Assembly (NCBI GenBank): GCA_936450465.1 | Contig: OW388305.1 | Span: 36,775,187-36,839,186 of the forward strand | DNA: 64,000 nucleotides | Origin: Gibbula magus | Lineage: Eukaryota > Mollusca > Gastropoda > Trochida > Trochidae | Direction: 5' to 3' | Part shown: piece after piece, positions 11,370 to 23,602 of the stretch | Position numbering within the stretch: position 1 is the stretch's first letter | How the letters are laid out: each line of letters starts with the position of its first letter | The notes under the pieces: generated by a model | The model's database searches: none | The model's input: only the letters and a program-made list of their open reading frames with translations | Told to the model about the DNA's origin: nothing | Program-made: the position numbers and the translations under genes

Positions 11370-14300
11370 ACACGCAACATCCCCAGCAGTTTTATCGTGG
11401 TTTAGGAGATTTTAAGTACTTAAATCTGACAGATGCAGTCCCTTTCGAATCGAGTTAGAATGCATTTTTTTATTTCTGATAACTTTATTTGAAAAAATGG
11501 TATGTCAGATAGAAGGGGTTTGTCGAGATAAATTAAAATGAAGACACTTTCAATATGTCATAACTATTGAGTCAAATTAAAGCTGGTTTTGGAATAAACA
11601 AAAATGACTCACTTTGGAATAATCACAAATGATTCACTCAACCAATGTATGATTGGACATCACACATTTCTGTGATTCATGTTATGGTTTCTGTTTATTT
11701 ATTTGTTCTTTTTTTTGTGTTTGAATATACCGCAGTGCACTTATCTGGGATCTAGACAATTGGCAATAATGATACACACTAATTCACTAAATAAAGCACT
11801 TAACGTGGTTATTGTATTATACATTTTTATGAAATAACAAATTATTTTACACAGCATGCCTTGTAGTATACTTTAGTTATCATGATTTTAGTTTCCTTTT
11901 ATTCCAATATCATATTTTACCTACATTACAGAATCAGCAATATTTGTTTTATTTCCTTTAACCCTTGGTGTGAATAAAACTGTAATAAATAACTGGATGT
12001 TTATTATAAAGCATCAAATAAATAGAATATTTCATGGATAGAGCAAACATCAGATTGCTTCCACATGTCACAACACATAACACTGACATTAAAGAGTAAC
12101 AGGTAATTGTAACAGGTAATGGGTTTTTTTTATCTTGAAGGATATGTCCTGTTCATGGTTGTATAGATTACACTCATCTAAGGTATTCAATCATGTCAGT
12201 AATTGATTATGTTACAAATTATTATTATTATTGATGTCAGTCACATGATGGTGTGTCCTTTTATTTCTGTGTTCATAGGTAAAAGTCATCAATCCAGAAA
12301 ATCTTAATGTTAACGTTGCTCAGGAGCGAAAAAAAGAAAGGGCCAATTAATTTCATTTGACCAATGGTTTTGACATTTATATTAAAAACGTAAATTTCTA
12401 AATATTTCGCCCCGTAGTCCATAGTTATAGCAAGTTGTTACGGTCCCCTAATGCCTAGGAAGCTCTATGCAGATTAGATTTGATGTTTGACGAACAGTAT
12501 ATTTTAATAGAGAAATAACGATTAAAACGTTTCACTATTACCCGATGTCCATATCAATCAGCAACAAGGACACTTGGTAAGGACACTCCTTTAGGTAAGC
12601 CATTAGCCTTGAACTTCTCACGGAATCAAAGTCGAAGTTATTAGCTGAACAACCACCTAAGTAAATTATTGGCCTGCAGCTCTGTTAACTGCATTTAACT
12701 CAGTTGTCAGATCTGCGTGTTAGCTTACATATGTGCAAAGTCTAACAACATATCCCTTCGTCACTATTAGTTCAACCCAGTATGCATTTTCTGAGTCTCC
12801 ATATGTATACTACTTTGATCCGAAACTTGCACAGTTACAGTAACTACGTTTTTATATAAACCACTTAATTTAAGATTTTTTCTTTTAATATTTATGAAGA
12901 TTTTACATTTTCGAAAAATAAAGCAGGGCATCTTAGAAGAAGACTGGAAAGATATATTGACATCAACCTGAAAAGTCATAGGCAAGAAATTACCGTTTCT
13001 CATTTTGAATAAGGGCAGAAACCAAAGGGAAAGGTGCATCACATTCTGTGACAGCTAATCGGATTTTTTAAGGATACTTGCCCATTTATGAAAACGATTA
13101 GTTTGACTTAAATCCACTCATGCTATTACATCAACATTTACATGTTTCTCAGCTGTGGGAATAGTTGTCAAATTCACTTAGCTTTTTTGTCATATCCATT
13201 TACAGACTCGACTGAAATGTTTGTCCAGTATTTGCAATGCCTTTGCCACTTGCTGCTTAAATTCCCGGAGGTTTTAAAAACAGTTTTGTGTAAATACGCA
13301 GGAAAATGTTGGCTAAAATTTTCTAAGAGATAAACTTGACAGTAAAACTGGTACCAGAGAAAAAAAATAGATCCATCTAAAAATAATGTTTGTTACATAA
13401 GTATTTAAGAATAAACAAATCTTGAATTATATTTATAGGATACCTACTGTATCAAACATCATATCAGGAATTTCATGAGATGATTGTGCCTGTCATTTAT
13501 CAAGAGGAACAAAGTGTAGGAATTTTCAGTTCATAACTGCATTATCATAAAGCTTTAAAACTCGAATAGATCGCTTCTCTTCTTAAACACCAACTGTGCA
13601 ATTCCCAGGGTGTTTTATGCTGCCAAGGACTGCTTTAAGTCGCGTAAAGAATATAGAACTCGGTAACAGAGGCATGCTAACTGTTGCTATTTACGTCCTG
13701 GGTGTATTGCTGTAAGCTTTGAAGGATCGTCTGATGTTCACCTCTCGTTCATACAACAAAGGCCACAGGCCCAAATGACGTACATTTGCAATACTCAAAC
13801 ATGTTGTTGTACATCAACAAAAGACAAGTGAAGTTACCATAATACAATACACATGAAATAATGCAATTATTGATGGAGCAACAGGTGGAAAAATCAACAA
13901 ATCCATATTTTAAAAGCAAGTTTAACATTTGACACCTATACTGTATGGTTTACATTGTCCAGTCCATAAAACATTGCGTAAGTTAACTTTTTTGAAAGTC
14001 GACATGTGTCGAAAGAGTAATTTAAAAAGGTACTAAGAACAGCAGCATTTCATGCCTTTAGAGAGATATAACTATTCTTCTTAGAGTATTTGAGTTGAAC
14101 TGCTCCAATGTGTTTAACACGTTGAAAAACCCATTCTCAGCGTCACAGAAAAGGGTTGATTTACATATTGATTTCATTTAAGAAAGATTTTATCAGAGGT
14201 AGTTACATCTTCCCACGGCAAGGTGAAAACTTATAGAAATAAAATTAAGTAAACCCATTTTTTAGTAGCGACATCTATTGTGATCACGAGTAACACCCCT

Positions 14301-15914
14301 TACCAACTGCTTACCGACAGCCAATTAAATCACCGTTTACATTCGATACTGCAGAAGCAATGATTTTAAAATTGCTATTTGTAGAAACATAAGTTGGGTA
14401 AACGTTTCTTCTTGTACATTGCAATACTCGTCGTATAGTATTGAAATCCATGTAAATATAATATCATAGAATAACAAAGGATACCAAATGCGAGCCAGTA
14501 TCCCTTTTAGTTGATTGTTGAATTGATAACAGAGACATATGTATATAGTTCATATGCAAAAGAGAAATAACAACGTACCAAAAGTTAAAAGAAATGAATA
14601 CAAATGATCGCATTGAATAAGAATATTTAAATTAGTATTACTTGCTTATTTGAAAATTGGAACATTTATAAGAGTTAGTTAAAGTTAAGCACAGTCAAAT
14701 CTCATTTGGCCACAGTTTTGTTTTTATAACATTATACAGCTTGTATTTTCGGAACGTAGATCAGTATTAAATAATTGAGAATGTTTTATCGAAATATAAT
14801 GATGCTAAACGCGTAATGTGGTATTTTCTATAAACAAACAACTATTTTGAAATCATTTATGATAGTTTCATGCAAACTCCACTCTTGATTTCGTCGATTT
14901 CGGAATGATTTTTATAAATTGATAATAACATGTGACAACCAACTAAATTGAATCACTCAACGTACTTCCAGCTGCAAATATTGTGAAATTAACAAACTGT
15001 ACGTGATAACACGCCCGAAATTTTGAAATGTATCCAGTTTGGCAGTCACCATAACAGTGCGTCCACTCCATATGTGACATCTTTTGAAGCTGTCCGCTTC
15101 GATGTTTTGATTATCGATTACAGGTTTTATGAAAGGGAATTGAAATTATTTTATTGGATCAATTGAAAGCTTACACAAGTACTGGACTGTCCAAAATACT
15201 GTCAAAAAGTGTGCTACATTTTTCGACCAAAAATAAGCTGATTATTGCACAAATAAAAAAAGGTATGTTCCAGTCTAAATAGATCAATTAGATAACGTTC
15301 AATCGTAAAGCATTGAATGTGTTGTCTATTCGGATAATTTCATTATGATAGCGATTGTAGAACAAGATTTGAGACTGTAAACTAAATGCTTGAAACTGTT
15401 TTTATTTAATACCTTTCTTCGTTTAGTAGGCCTATGCGGCAATGTATCACTGCAAACGCTTTGTCGGTAGTTAATTTTGCAATCTTCTGATTGGTCTATT
15501 TGATTAGCCTGCAGTACGCTAAAATCTTAGCACAGAAAATGCGAGAGTTGAAGTCAAGGGTGGAGAGAGAAGATTTGAAATCTTTTTGTTACGCCAATGA
15601 CGTTCTGAAGACGAGGTAGTTCATGTGTATCACTTTACAATATTTCATTAACCTTGATCATATATATGATAAACATATAAATGATCCAAACATGTGAATT
15701 TTGTTATTTCCTTTACAACTATATTTTACATTTTATTAAGAATGACGACTAATTTTATGGATAAACAGCTTTTTTTAATTCTGTTTAGGCGACGTTTCGA
15801 CATAGATACTGTTGTCATTGACAAGCAGATGAGACTTTTCCATTGTGTTTCATTTTGCAATAGAAAAACGATTCATACTAATCTTGTTTATTATATTACA
15901 TCAATGGTTAATCT
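11370..15914 (+). repeat. Segmental duplication block D, copy 1
   Basis: Matches 41730-46256 from cacgcaacatccccagcagt to the start of block A. The two copies differ by several indels, for example 13440 against 43880-44190, where copy 2 has about 300 extra bp, and 14340-14780, which copy 2 lacks. The best-conserved part is 13600-13830, but it is not open in both copies. No gene is supported. Confidence 0.85.
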
Positions 15915-18590
15915 TGCACAGTGTTAGTAATAAGCTGCTGTGTTGACTCTAAATCAGGAAGTTCTTACAGGTCTTCAGAAGGAAATAATTTGTGAAAATT
16001 GGTTGGAAGTAGAGTCATAAACAGGGTTAAGAGACCCTGGGTGAGGTATAATTTGTTGCAGGTCTCTCATTAACCGTCTTAAGTGACTTAGATAAACTGT
16101 GTCTTCCTCACACCAGTCTTCCTGGTTTAGGTGTTATGAAACTAAGTGGAGGAAAGCATTCAATAACAGACCATTCTATTACCTTATAATTTGTGCTGTC
16201 AGGACCTGGTTTCAATAAACCAGTCGCGACACAAACTGACACACATGCTATAAACTCTGATGATATTGGTTTAAACTTTTGCAGAGGTTTCCAGTTACTA
16301 TATGGGTTCATATTTATAAGGAATTTTGTCTTGAAAGAGTGTATACAATACATGTATATATATTTGCAACATGATGATACATGTACACACACATTTTAAT
16401 AGCAATTTGACTGAACTCTCTGAATATATGTAACAGGTGGGTTGTCCAACAACTTCATGCATCACAGTTAAATTGAGGAATTCAAGGATATTGCATCTGC
16501 AGATATACGAGGATAAAAGCCTTTTAGGTGATAAATAGCAAAGTGGAAAGAGACGTCACTGGAGACAATACCTGTGTGGATGATTTCAGCAGAGACAACA
16601 TAAAGTCCACAATTTGATACCCACAGAGGTAACTTTGGGTTGTCCATTGTAATCTCTCGAATCTAATTATCATATTCATTTCCGATATGGTTGATATCAA
16701 TAATGAAAATAAATTATTTTCAGCTTTTGACTTGGATTTGGTCTCCTTTTTTCACAAATTCAATTACCATTAAACCGTCACAAATCACAAGTCACAACTT
16801 TATCCAGCGTTTATGTTGCCAACATATGCATTGTTACTTATCAATAAATATCAAGAAAACATTTCCTTTGTCATTATTAGAATTAAACACACATCATTTA
16901 TTTACATTGGGTATACCAAGAGAATGTTATTGTATTACCTCTTACTGTAACAAAAAACATAAATATTTGTTTCCCATATACAAGGGACTATTTAAAGGCG
17001 CTGTGGCACGTTTTTTGCATATCATTTTTTCTCAAATTTGTCATTTATTATTAGGGTTTAAGCAATATATTGTTATATTAGAGGGTGGAAATCTCATAAC
17101 ACGACCTGATAGGCTGTATGCATATACAACTGTTATCTGTATGGAATAAAATGGCATGATTGTGGAAGTCATCAGTGTAAAAGGTAGATGTGTAGGTCAT
17201 ACGTAATTTTGAGAGATCAGACAACACGATGGTTGACCAATCATTGTCAAATATTTAAAAATCTACCCTGAGTGTTTAAGTATTGCTAAATCTGTAAGAT
17301 CACTTGAACTGCCTTTAAGTGGCTATTATGATGTCAACACATGAAAAAGGCCACTCGAAGGGAAATGGACACGCATGGTTTTACTGAACGTTGTACATTC
17401 CTTTTTTAACCTTTTGTTTCTATTGATTCAAGACTAGTATTAGGCAGTTGAGCTTATTTACCTCTTTGTGAGAGCATTTTACTTCAGAAAGAACGGCGTG
17501 CTACAGCACCTTTAAATCAGCCAGTATAAAACATGCATTACAGATACGTTTAATAACATCATCTAATGACATGTGGTCTATCTCTCGCCTGCTAATAATG
17601 GTGATTAAACCTCCCCACCAATCCGTTCTTTCTACAAGCAAACACAATCTTAATCAAATTTGCATCGTGAATGATCATTGATTTGCCCCTACATGTTGAA
17701 TTCAAGACGAAATTAGATTTTTGTTGGCAATCTTTTCAACGATCCTTTGTGTGTGTACATTCACTGTGTGTTTCAATGATGAAAACACGGTTGTTCTCTA
17801 AGATTCATGTAAACGTTTATAAATGACAGTACATATTTACAGGAGGGAATTATTGAATGATGTATCATTAGCTGTGAGAACATTGTATTAAACGTTTTGT
17901 CTCTGGAAGGAGATGGTGATATATATCTCGTTGTATAGAAGAAGTGCAGACTTCCACGATGGCCACTGTCCAATGTTTACCGTAGCTTACACTGAGCTTT
18001 GATTGTGTAGATGCTCTTAAACTTCTCTATGCTTCACACGATCTCCTCTTGTTCCTTGAGCTGGATATAACAATAGGAGATTTTTTATTTATTGACCGTA
18101 TCTCACGTCCCATGTGTTTATATCCCCAGTGTGCGGTACCACGAGTTAGTTAGAACTATGAACTATGCATTGACATGTGCCATATGTTTTCAAACAGACG
18201 AAGCCTCTAACTCTGCTGTCTGAGCCTCCTCGTGTTACTGAATGCTCATGTACATGCTTGTAATCCGAAACACTGTTGGGAATGGAGGCAATTATTAAAT
18301 TAAATTAGTTGCTTGCCTGCCTGCCTATTTGATCTCTATAATGTAGTTAAGAGCAAAATAACATGAATACAGTCATTCACTAAAGATTAAAGAAGCATTA
18401 CATATCATGGGTAAACTACATCTAGATTGAACTGGGTGATGATAGGGATAAGGTATTGCATATATCTGTGATGGAAGGAAGCCGGGTTTTGTATCTTGTA
18501 AATGTCTGATATCAACATTGCATTATTTAGAATACACATGCATTTGACTATCTAAGTGTCAAACTATACTATATAAGAAGTTAATTGTTT
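15915..18590 (+). repeat. Segmental duplication block A, copy 2
   Basis: Matches 65-3486 and 46257-49070. It has the empty pearl site at about 17344-17348 (atgaaaaaggccactcg). The longest open frame of the window, 152 codons at 16691-17149, lies here but is broken in both sister copies and has biased, low-complexity composition, so it is not called as a gene. Confidence 0.9.
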
Positions 18591-19345
18591 GGCCAGTGAA
18601 ATTTGGAAAATGATAGAGTTATGTAGGATGTGACCTACGATATTCAAATCTCATTCTCAATGAACTAACTCTGCTGATGACAACAGTTTACAACAATGGA
18701 AATATTATAATAAAATCGATTTTCATAAAGGCTCATCTTTGAAATGGCCATAATTCAATGTTGACATGATCTTGGTTACAACCATTAAAAGATACACGAT
18801 TCCAAAAATGACACCATCACAACGTTGATGCCTGTTATTACCAAAGTACCCTATCACAATCTGTAGAGATCTGCTGCAGGCTATGCTTAACGCTGAGACC
18901 GGCACAGACACATTCAATAGAAGGATTTGGAAGACCATTAGCATCCCACTTTAAATTATTGACTGTAGTTTATGGAAAGGTGTTAGGGTGTGATCTACAA
19001 TATCCTAAACTCATTCTCAATTAACTAATTATGCTGTTGCAGAGAACAGTAAAAACAAAATTAAGATAAGAAAACGGGTTCTCATAATGGCTCATCTTCA
19101 AGCTGGTCATCATTCAATATTGATATTTCATGGTTAATACCATAAAAAGATAAAGTTTTGAATACATGACCTCAAAGTTGATGTCTGTAATTACTAAAGT
19201 ACTATATCACAATTAACCGAAATCTGCTGCGGGCTATGCTTAACGGTTGAGACCAGGACATTCACATTCAATAAAGGATTTGAACCATAAGCATCGAACT
19301 TAAAGCAATTGAATGGAGTTTCCGGAAACGCTAGTAATTTAACAA
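18591..19345 (+). repeat. Block E copy 1: tandem pair of about 370-bp repeats
   Basis: Two diverged units, about 18600-18975 and 18976-19340. Each begins near gtgacctacgatatt/gtgatctacaatatc and contains ctgctgcaggctatgcttaacg/ctgctgcgggctatgcttaacg, then gagacc, acattcaata and aaggattt. The same pair occurs at 49090-49800, and a more diverged single unit at 54000-54360. Function unknown. Confidence 0.8.
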
Positions 19346-20655
19346 ATATTCAAAAGGTCACAATGTTTATTCTACGCTTTTGAAGAAATAATGAAATGAA
19401 AGTCGCAAGCAAACGGATTCAGCGATATTAGTTTATATAATAGAAATATTCGTGTAAATAGAATAATCTTCATGAAAATATGTAAAGGCATATAAGCTGA
19501 CTTGCACAAGAAACGCAACCAAAATATTTTTGGTCCTAAACGTATATTATAATATTATGTATCGAATATACATACAATTGGAAGGGTCTCTCAGTAATAA
19601 TAACCATTAATTGACGTGACGTAAAGGGTCAATTGTTCAATTTTTGATCATCAGGTTTTTTAGAAAATTGAATAGAATAACAATATTTAAGCTTAACGGT
19701 GTAAGAATGCTTACAAACACACATGGAGAAGGCTTGTACGCAATACTGCCTGTTAGTCTGTAAAAATTAGCGAGTCTGGCTATTGTACACTTCATGCAAT
19801 CCAAGATTTGGCAACTTGGTTTGGCGTCACTCCAACCTGCAAGATGCAATTTGTTCTCTCTTTTTCTGTAGCACTTTAAAAAGCCATGTTCGTCGCTTGC
19901 AATCGAATATTTTAATGCAAACCCTCCATTATGTTGATGTTTTGTACCCAAATTCAATTTGGTTAACTGTGTACACAATCTGAAAGTTAAGACAAATAAG
20001 TTCATTTTTCTCGAAAATTATGAAGAAAATTTGCATTTGCGTACAGTGAATGTACAGGTTACATTTAGAAGACATGTTCAAAGTGTTTTCAATCGATAGG
20101 CTTCGTTCCTTGTATTTTGGTGGCATTTCTTTAGCAAGTCAGTTTATATACAGCAGACTCTGAAATAAATCAAATTAGTGGAAAAAAGACATGACTAAAT
20201 TTACTTTCCGACAATATCATACTTCATACAGCTTGTTTCCTGATTTTCGGTTTTGATTAATATATCCTTTAAATTTGGACAAAATTGGTACAGAAGTGAA
20301 CAGTAGGTGAAAATTTATATTTTTGCTGTTATGATGACTAAATAGTTCAAGCATGAACCAAATCATTGAGTAATTGAAGGATTTACAAATATGTTAAATG
20401 CTTCCCTTGCATGTAATGCAGTTCAAGCAAAACATTATAATTGAAATATGTTTTAAAACAATATTATCCAAACAAACTAAAAACTTGATGATTGCTAATT
20501 TAGAACGAAGGGATGTAAGCCCTAACTCATTGGTTATTTACACTATTGTACTAATTATATTTGTTGTTGATAGGGCAATGTTTTGATGTTTTGTCTGCCT
20601 GATGAGGTATTAAACAACGATACTTTGTGGTTATCGAGTATTAAAGTAAAAAAAA
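19346..20655. other. AT-rich sequence, mostly unit-1-specific
   Basis: Homology with unit 2 continues to about 19720 (opposite 50110) and then stops until 20656. Apart from the minus-strand open frame at 19637-20005, nothing recognisable is seen. Confidence 0.5.
19637..20005 (-). CDS. Open frame with a weak Sushi/CCP-like C-terminal pattern
   Basis: A 122-codon open frame. The central part contains NGGFAL, then GFLKCYRKRENKLHLAGWSD, then AKPSCQILDC. The spacing C...W...P.C....C resembles the end of a complement control protein (Sushi) module, which normally carries four cysteines and a conserved tryptophan. There is no signal peptide, and the flanks are AT-rich and low-complexity. It lies in DNA absent from unit 2, so no sister copy tests it. 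It could be a decayed exon or chance. Confidence 0.25.
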   Translation of the reverse strand: MNLFVLTFRLCTQLTKLNLGTKHQHNGGFALKYSIASDEHGFLKCYRKRENKLHLAGWSDAKPSCQILDCMKCTIARLANFYRLTGSIAYKPSPCVFVSILTPLSLNIVILFNFLKNLMIKN

Positions 20656-21775
20656 ATACTTCAAATCTCAAATCCCTTTTTAGAAATTGAATTAATGTTT
20701 GAAAAATTACCAGATTTCAAGTACGGACTGTGAGAAAATATTACGAAATCTGTACAAAATCGAAAATAACGCTATTCATAAAAGCTTCAGCTACACAAAT
20801 ATACAAGTTTTAGCATTTAGATGTATACAAACCATACAACGATGTCCTATGTCACAACCGAAATTTCCTTGAATATAATTATCTTTCTATGTGTACTTAA
20901 GCATCACATTCTCTCGTATATGTACATTTACATGTAAGAATAAAAACTGTGATGGTTTTGAAGATTTCAGGTGTCACTAAAAACACTTCCTTGCTCAAAT
21001 TCTGTTTCCAGATAACACATCTATAGTTAGTCATTTTGAGGTTGAAATTAAATGAAGCATTTAATACTTCTAGACGTATTTAAAATGTAAAATCTAAACA
21101 TTAGTTGTGTGCCCTGCAGAAAAGTGCGAGATAAGCTGGGGATTATTGAACAGTTTTGCAAATTGAATCTGCTGTTTCTTTATGGATGTTGCTGACTGAA
21201 TACAAACCAAAATGATCCTAGATTTCCAAAGATAAGATTGCCTCGGATACTTATTGTATTTCCTTGTTCTCAGAGATGATAATTGCTCATGACCAACTAA
21301 TAATAGTGATTACACTACCAAAATGTAAGGCCTAGAATGCCTGAAAATTAGATTTGCAAGACATCCACATGTGTTAAACTTACTTTGCATGTCTATTTCT
21401 TTAAATGTTTTAATGAAAGGTAATTCACAAGAGCGCCACAATAGAGATTTGTTCAGATGTGTGCCTGTGGTTTCCTTTTCATCAAGCATCTGTTAACAAT
21501 CAAATCTTAACAACAAGATCTTAATTGAGATAATACAACAGTTGACATTATCCCAGACACAATCATGATGTCATAATGAGGGATTTAATATCGACATTTC
21601 ATCTGAATTATATTTGTGTTTTTTCACTCACAGGTTCAAATGAAACGACCTTCATAGAATATAGAACTGCCGTGATGGATGGTCGAGATTATAAAATAAA
21701 TCAGACCTCATCTTCATGTCATCTTCCTGTTAACAATACCCTGTTAAACAGAACGGAATGATACCATTTATATAT

Positions 21776-21782
21776 AATTTAC
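21776..21782 (+). other. Ancestral empty site of the LINE fragment
   Basis: Here the R-like sequence passes from ccctgttaaacagaacggaatgat to tgacattgtgttctaaatgc with no LINE. In copies R1-R3 the truncated LINE and its ATT tail lie between the equivalent flanks. The boundary is approximate because the flanks have diverged. Confidence 0.55.
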
Positions 21783-22089
21783 ATGACATTGTGTTCTAAA
21801 TGCAGTGACAGCAGATATCTAACAGACGTTGAAAGCAGATGTTGCCATATTGTTCAGAATTTAACTTATTCGCTGATAAATAGAACTTTGGGAATGTTAT
21901 GATTTTAGATATTTGCACAATAAGAAGTTCGCAAAATTTAACAATAAGAACATAATGTTCATACAGATCATTTAAGGTAAAAGGATAGTTTCTATAGATA
22001 ATTAAAACGTTGTCCGTTGTTGCTAAAAATGCGTAGTATCATAGCCCAATGCTTAATGTGATTACAAACCCCTTTCAAATTAGAATTTG

Positions 22090-22161
22090 ATGGATGTGTT
22101 CAATACTGAAATTGATGAAGAAGATTTGAATTTCATCAGTGATGCTAATAAATTCTATAAA
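22090..22161 (+). CDS. Candidate first exon of an unidentified host gene
   Basis: ATG followed by 24 codons (MDVFNTEIDEEDLNF, then ISDANKFYK) ending exactly at a consensus donor, AAA|GTATGT. The peptide is acidic and of balanced composition. The unit-2 copy at 50823-50885 keeps IDEEDLNSISDANEFYK, but the donor is GC instead of GT and the upstream part is deleted. Copies in R2 (38391) and R3 (63860) start MDVSGIEID but are broken. No downstream exon could be joined with confidence. Family unknown. Confidence 0.35.
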
Positions 22162-22341
22162 GTATGTCATTGTCAGACCATTTAACAATACTATTATACT
22201 GTCTAGCATCTTTAGTCATTAAGCGTTACTCATTTGTTTATATTAAAGACTACACCATACGATTCTTCTATAACTGTATTAATACTGCATGACACGTAAC
22301 AAAAAGGGTATTTCTTTGACATTTACCAAGAAGTTTTTTAC

Positions 22342-22575
22342 TTGAAATTGAACTCCTTCGGCGTGTTGAACATATTGGAAACCCTATTCTTAGCGCCTTG
22401 GGAAAAGGTTGGCTTACATATTGATATGACTTTTTCATTTCAGAACGATGTTAGCAGTGTGTCTTACTTTGAAGTATTACATAAACTATTATCATTTAGG
22501 ATTAACATGGACATAAGACATGTGTATTTTGTTACTTTACTGTTTCATAGTCGTGTTGATTTCCATTCTCTTTAA
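22342..22575 (+). CDS. Duplicated 77-codon open frame, function unknown
   Basis: Reads ...FGVLNILETLFLAPWEKVGL... then HIDMTFSFQ and ends DFHSL. The copy at 51062-51295 stays open over the same length. Related but broken sequence occurs in block D (14093-14180 and 44830-44930: FDVLNTLKNPFSASQKRVDL). Persistence across old and recent duplicates hints at a former exon, and a possible acceptor (tttttcatttcag) lies inside it at 22432-22444. The start shown is not an ATG. Low confidence as a working gene. Confidence 0.25.
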   Translation: MKLNSFGVLNILETLFLAPWEKVGLHIDMTFSFQNDVSSVSYFEVLHKLLSFRINMDIRHVYFVTLLFHSRVDFHSL

Positions 22576-22640
22576 ATTTGTAACATGATAAAAATAAAAA
22601 AAGTAAAAGTGTTTTGACATCATATTGTTTTTTTTACATC

Positions 22641-23017
22641 ATATCAAAGGTAAATCTTAGTCAGAAGCTTCTGTGTTGACTCTAACTCAGGAATTTCTTG
22701 CACGTCTTTGGAAAGAGACAATTTGTGATAATTGGTTGAACGTGGAGTCATAAACAAGGTTTAGAGATCGTGTGTGAGGAATGATTTGCTGAACGTCTCT
22801 CATAAACCCTCTTAAGTGACTCAGATAAACGTTGTGTTCCTCACAACCAGTCTGCCTGGTTTATCTGCCGTGTAATTAAGTGAAGAAAACCATTCAATAA
22901 TAGACACAATTGTTGTGCTGTTCAGGACATGGTTTTAATAAACCAGTCGAGTACATCAACTACAAACACGCACACATTTATGTACTCTTATTTACTCTAT
23001 GTATTATTAGCAAATTT
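22641..23017 (+). repeat. Block A' copy 1 (diverged relative of A), truncated
   Basis: Resembles the left end of block A (65-480) and matches 51356-51735 closely. Homology stops at aatttaagg, where the transposase fragment begins. Unit 2 continues the diverged A sequence for another 2.6 kb. Confidence 0.8.
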
Positions 23018-23195
23018 AAGGATACACGTCGAAAGGCATATGGAAAGAGTAAAGAATTTCAGAATTTTACAAGGTGTTATACCAATTACCATATCCAATT
23101 CTGTCAACAACATTTGGAAAATGTGTAATTGCTTAACAACATTGCTGCCTCCATTGTATCCCCATGATCAGGAATCTGATGACTTGATTGTGTAA
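23018..23195 (+). pseudogene. DDE transposase C-terminal fragment (DDE_4, ISL2EU/Harbinger-like)
   Basis: Reads HVERHMERVKNFRILQGVIP, then SNSVNNIWKMCNCLTTLLPP, and ends DDLIV. The pattern HVER.M.RVKNFRIL...IP...NNIW..C..LT.L.PPL is the conserved C-terminus of DDE_4 superfamily nucleases found in THAP-domain and ISL2EU-type transposases; it includes the last acidic/His-Glu-Arg region but not the first catalytic residues. The frame begins abruptly at the junction with block A', so the 5' part is gone. An AATAAA-like signal follows at 23207. It faces the YqaJ gene tail to tail. Confidence 0.7.
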
Positions 23196-23602
23196 ATTAT
23201 ATACACAATAAACTTATTGAGTATACTGTATTGCTATATCTAAAAGTTGAAAATGTTTTAAAAAGATCATGTTTTTTTGTTAAAAAATCATGCTGAACTT
23301 GACATCTGAATTACATTCAAAATTTACATTTGAAGTCATCTATTTCCTATTGTCGTGAATTACCTAGAAATAGATAAAGATTAATAATATGAATACAAGG
23401 TTTGTACAGAATAGAAATGAATATACAATCATCTTTTTTACAATAATAAACTATTATTCACTCTCTTTGTTTGTATTTAATATTATAAGAAACATTTGTC
23501 TATATAACTCAGCACATGATGTTACCAGACTGGATCAACATTTATCTGTTACACAATTTACTTTTAAAATTTGTTTTATCTTTGTGTTGATTCACCGAAA
23601 TG
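23196..23602. other. Spacer between convergent transposon genes
   Basis: About 400 bp of AT-rich sequence between the 3' end of the transposase fragment and the 3' end of the YqaJ pseudogene. It is taken to be 3' untranslated and spacer sequence of the same element. Nothing else is recognisable. Confidence 0.45.

Larger units (their letters stand above)
20656..22640 (+). repeat. Block G copy 1
   Basis: Its ends match 50700-50825 and 50826-51355 in unit 2, which has lost about 1.34 kb between them (20761-22102 here). Inside, 20940-21290 is a diverged relative of block F sequence at 26100-26560, and 21270-21830 is a diverged relative of block R. So older duplications lie beneath the recent tandem one. 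Confidence 0.75.

Noticed and set aside
16691..17149. 152-codon open frame, the longest in the window
   Set aside because: Low-complexity, Ile/His/Tyr-rich translation of AT-rich DNA. The equivalent sequence in A1 and A3 is interrupted, and no motif is present.
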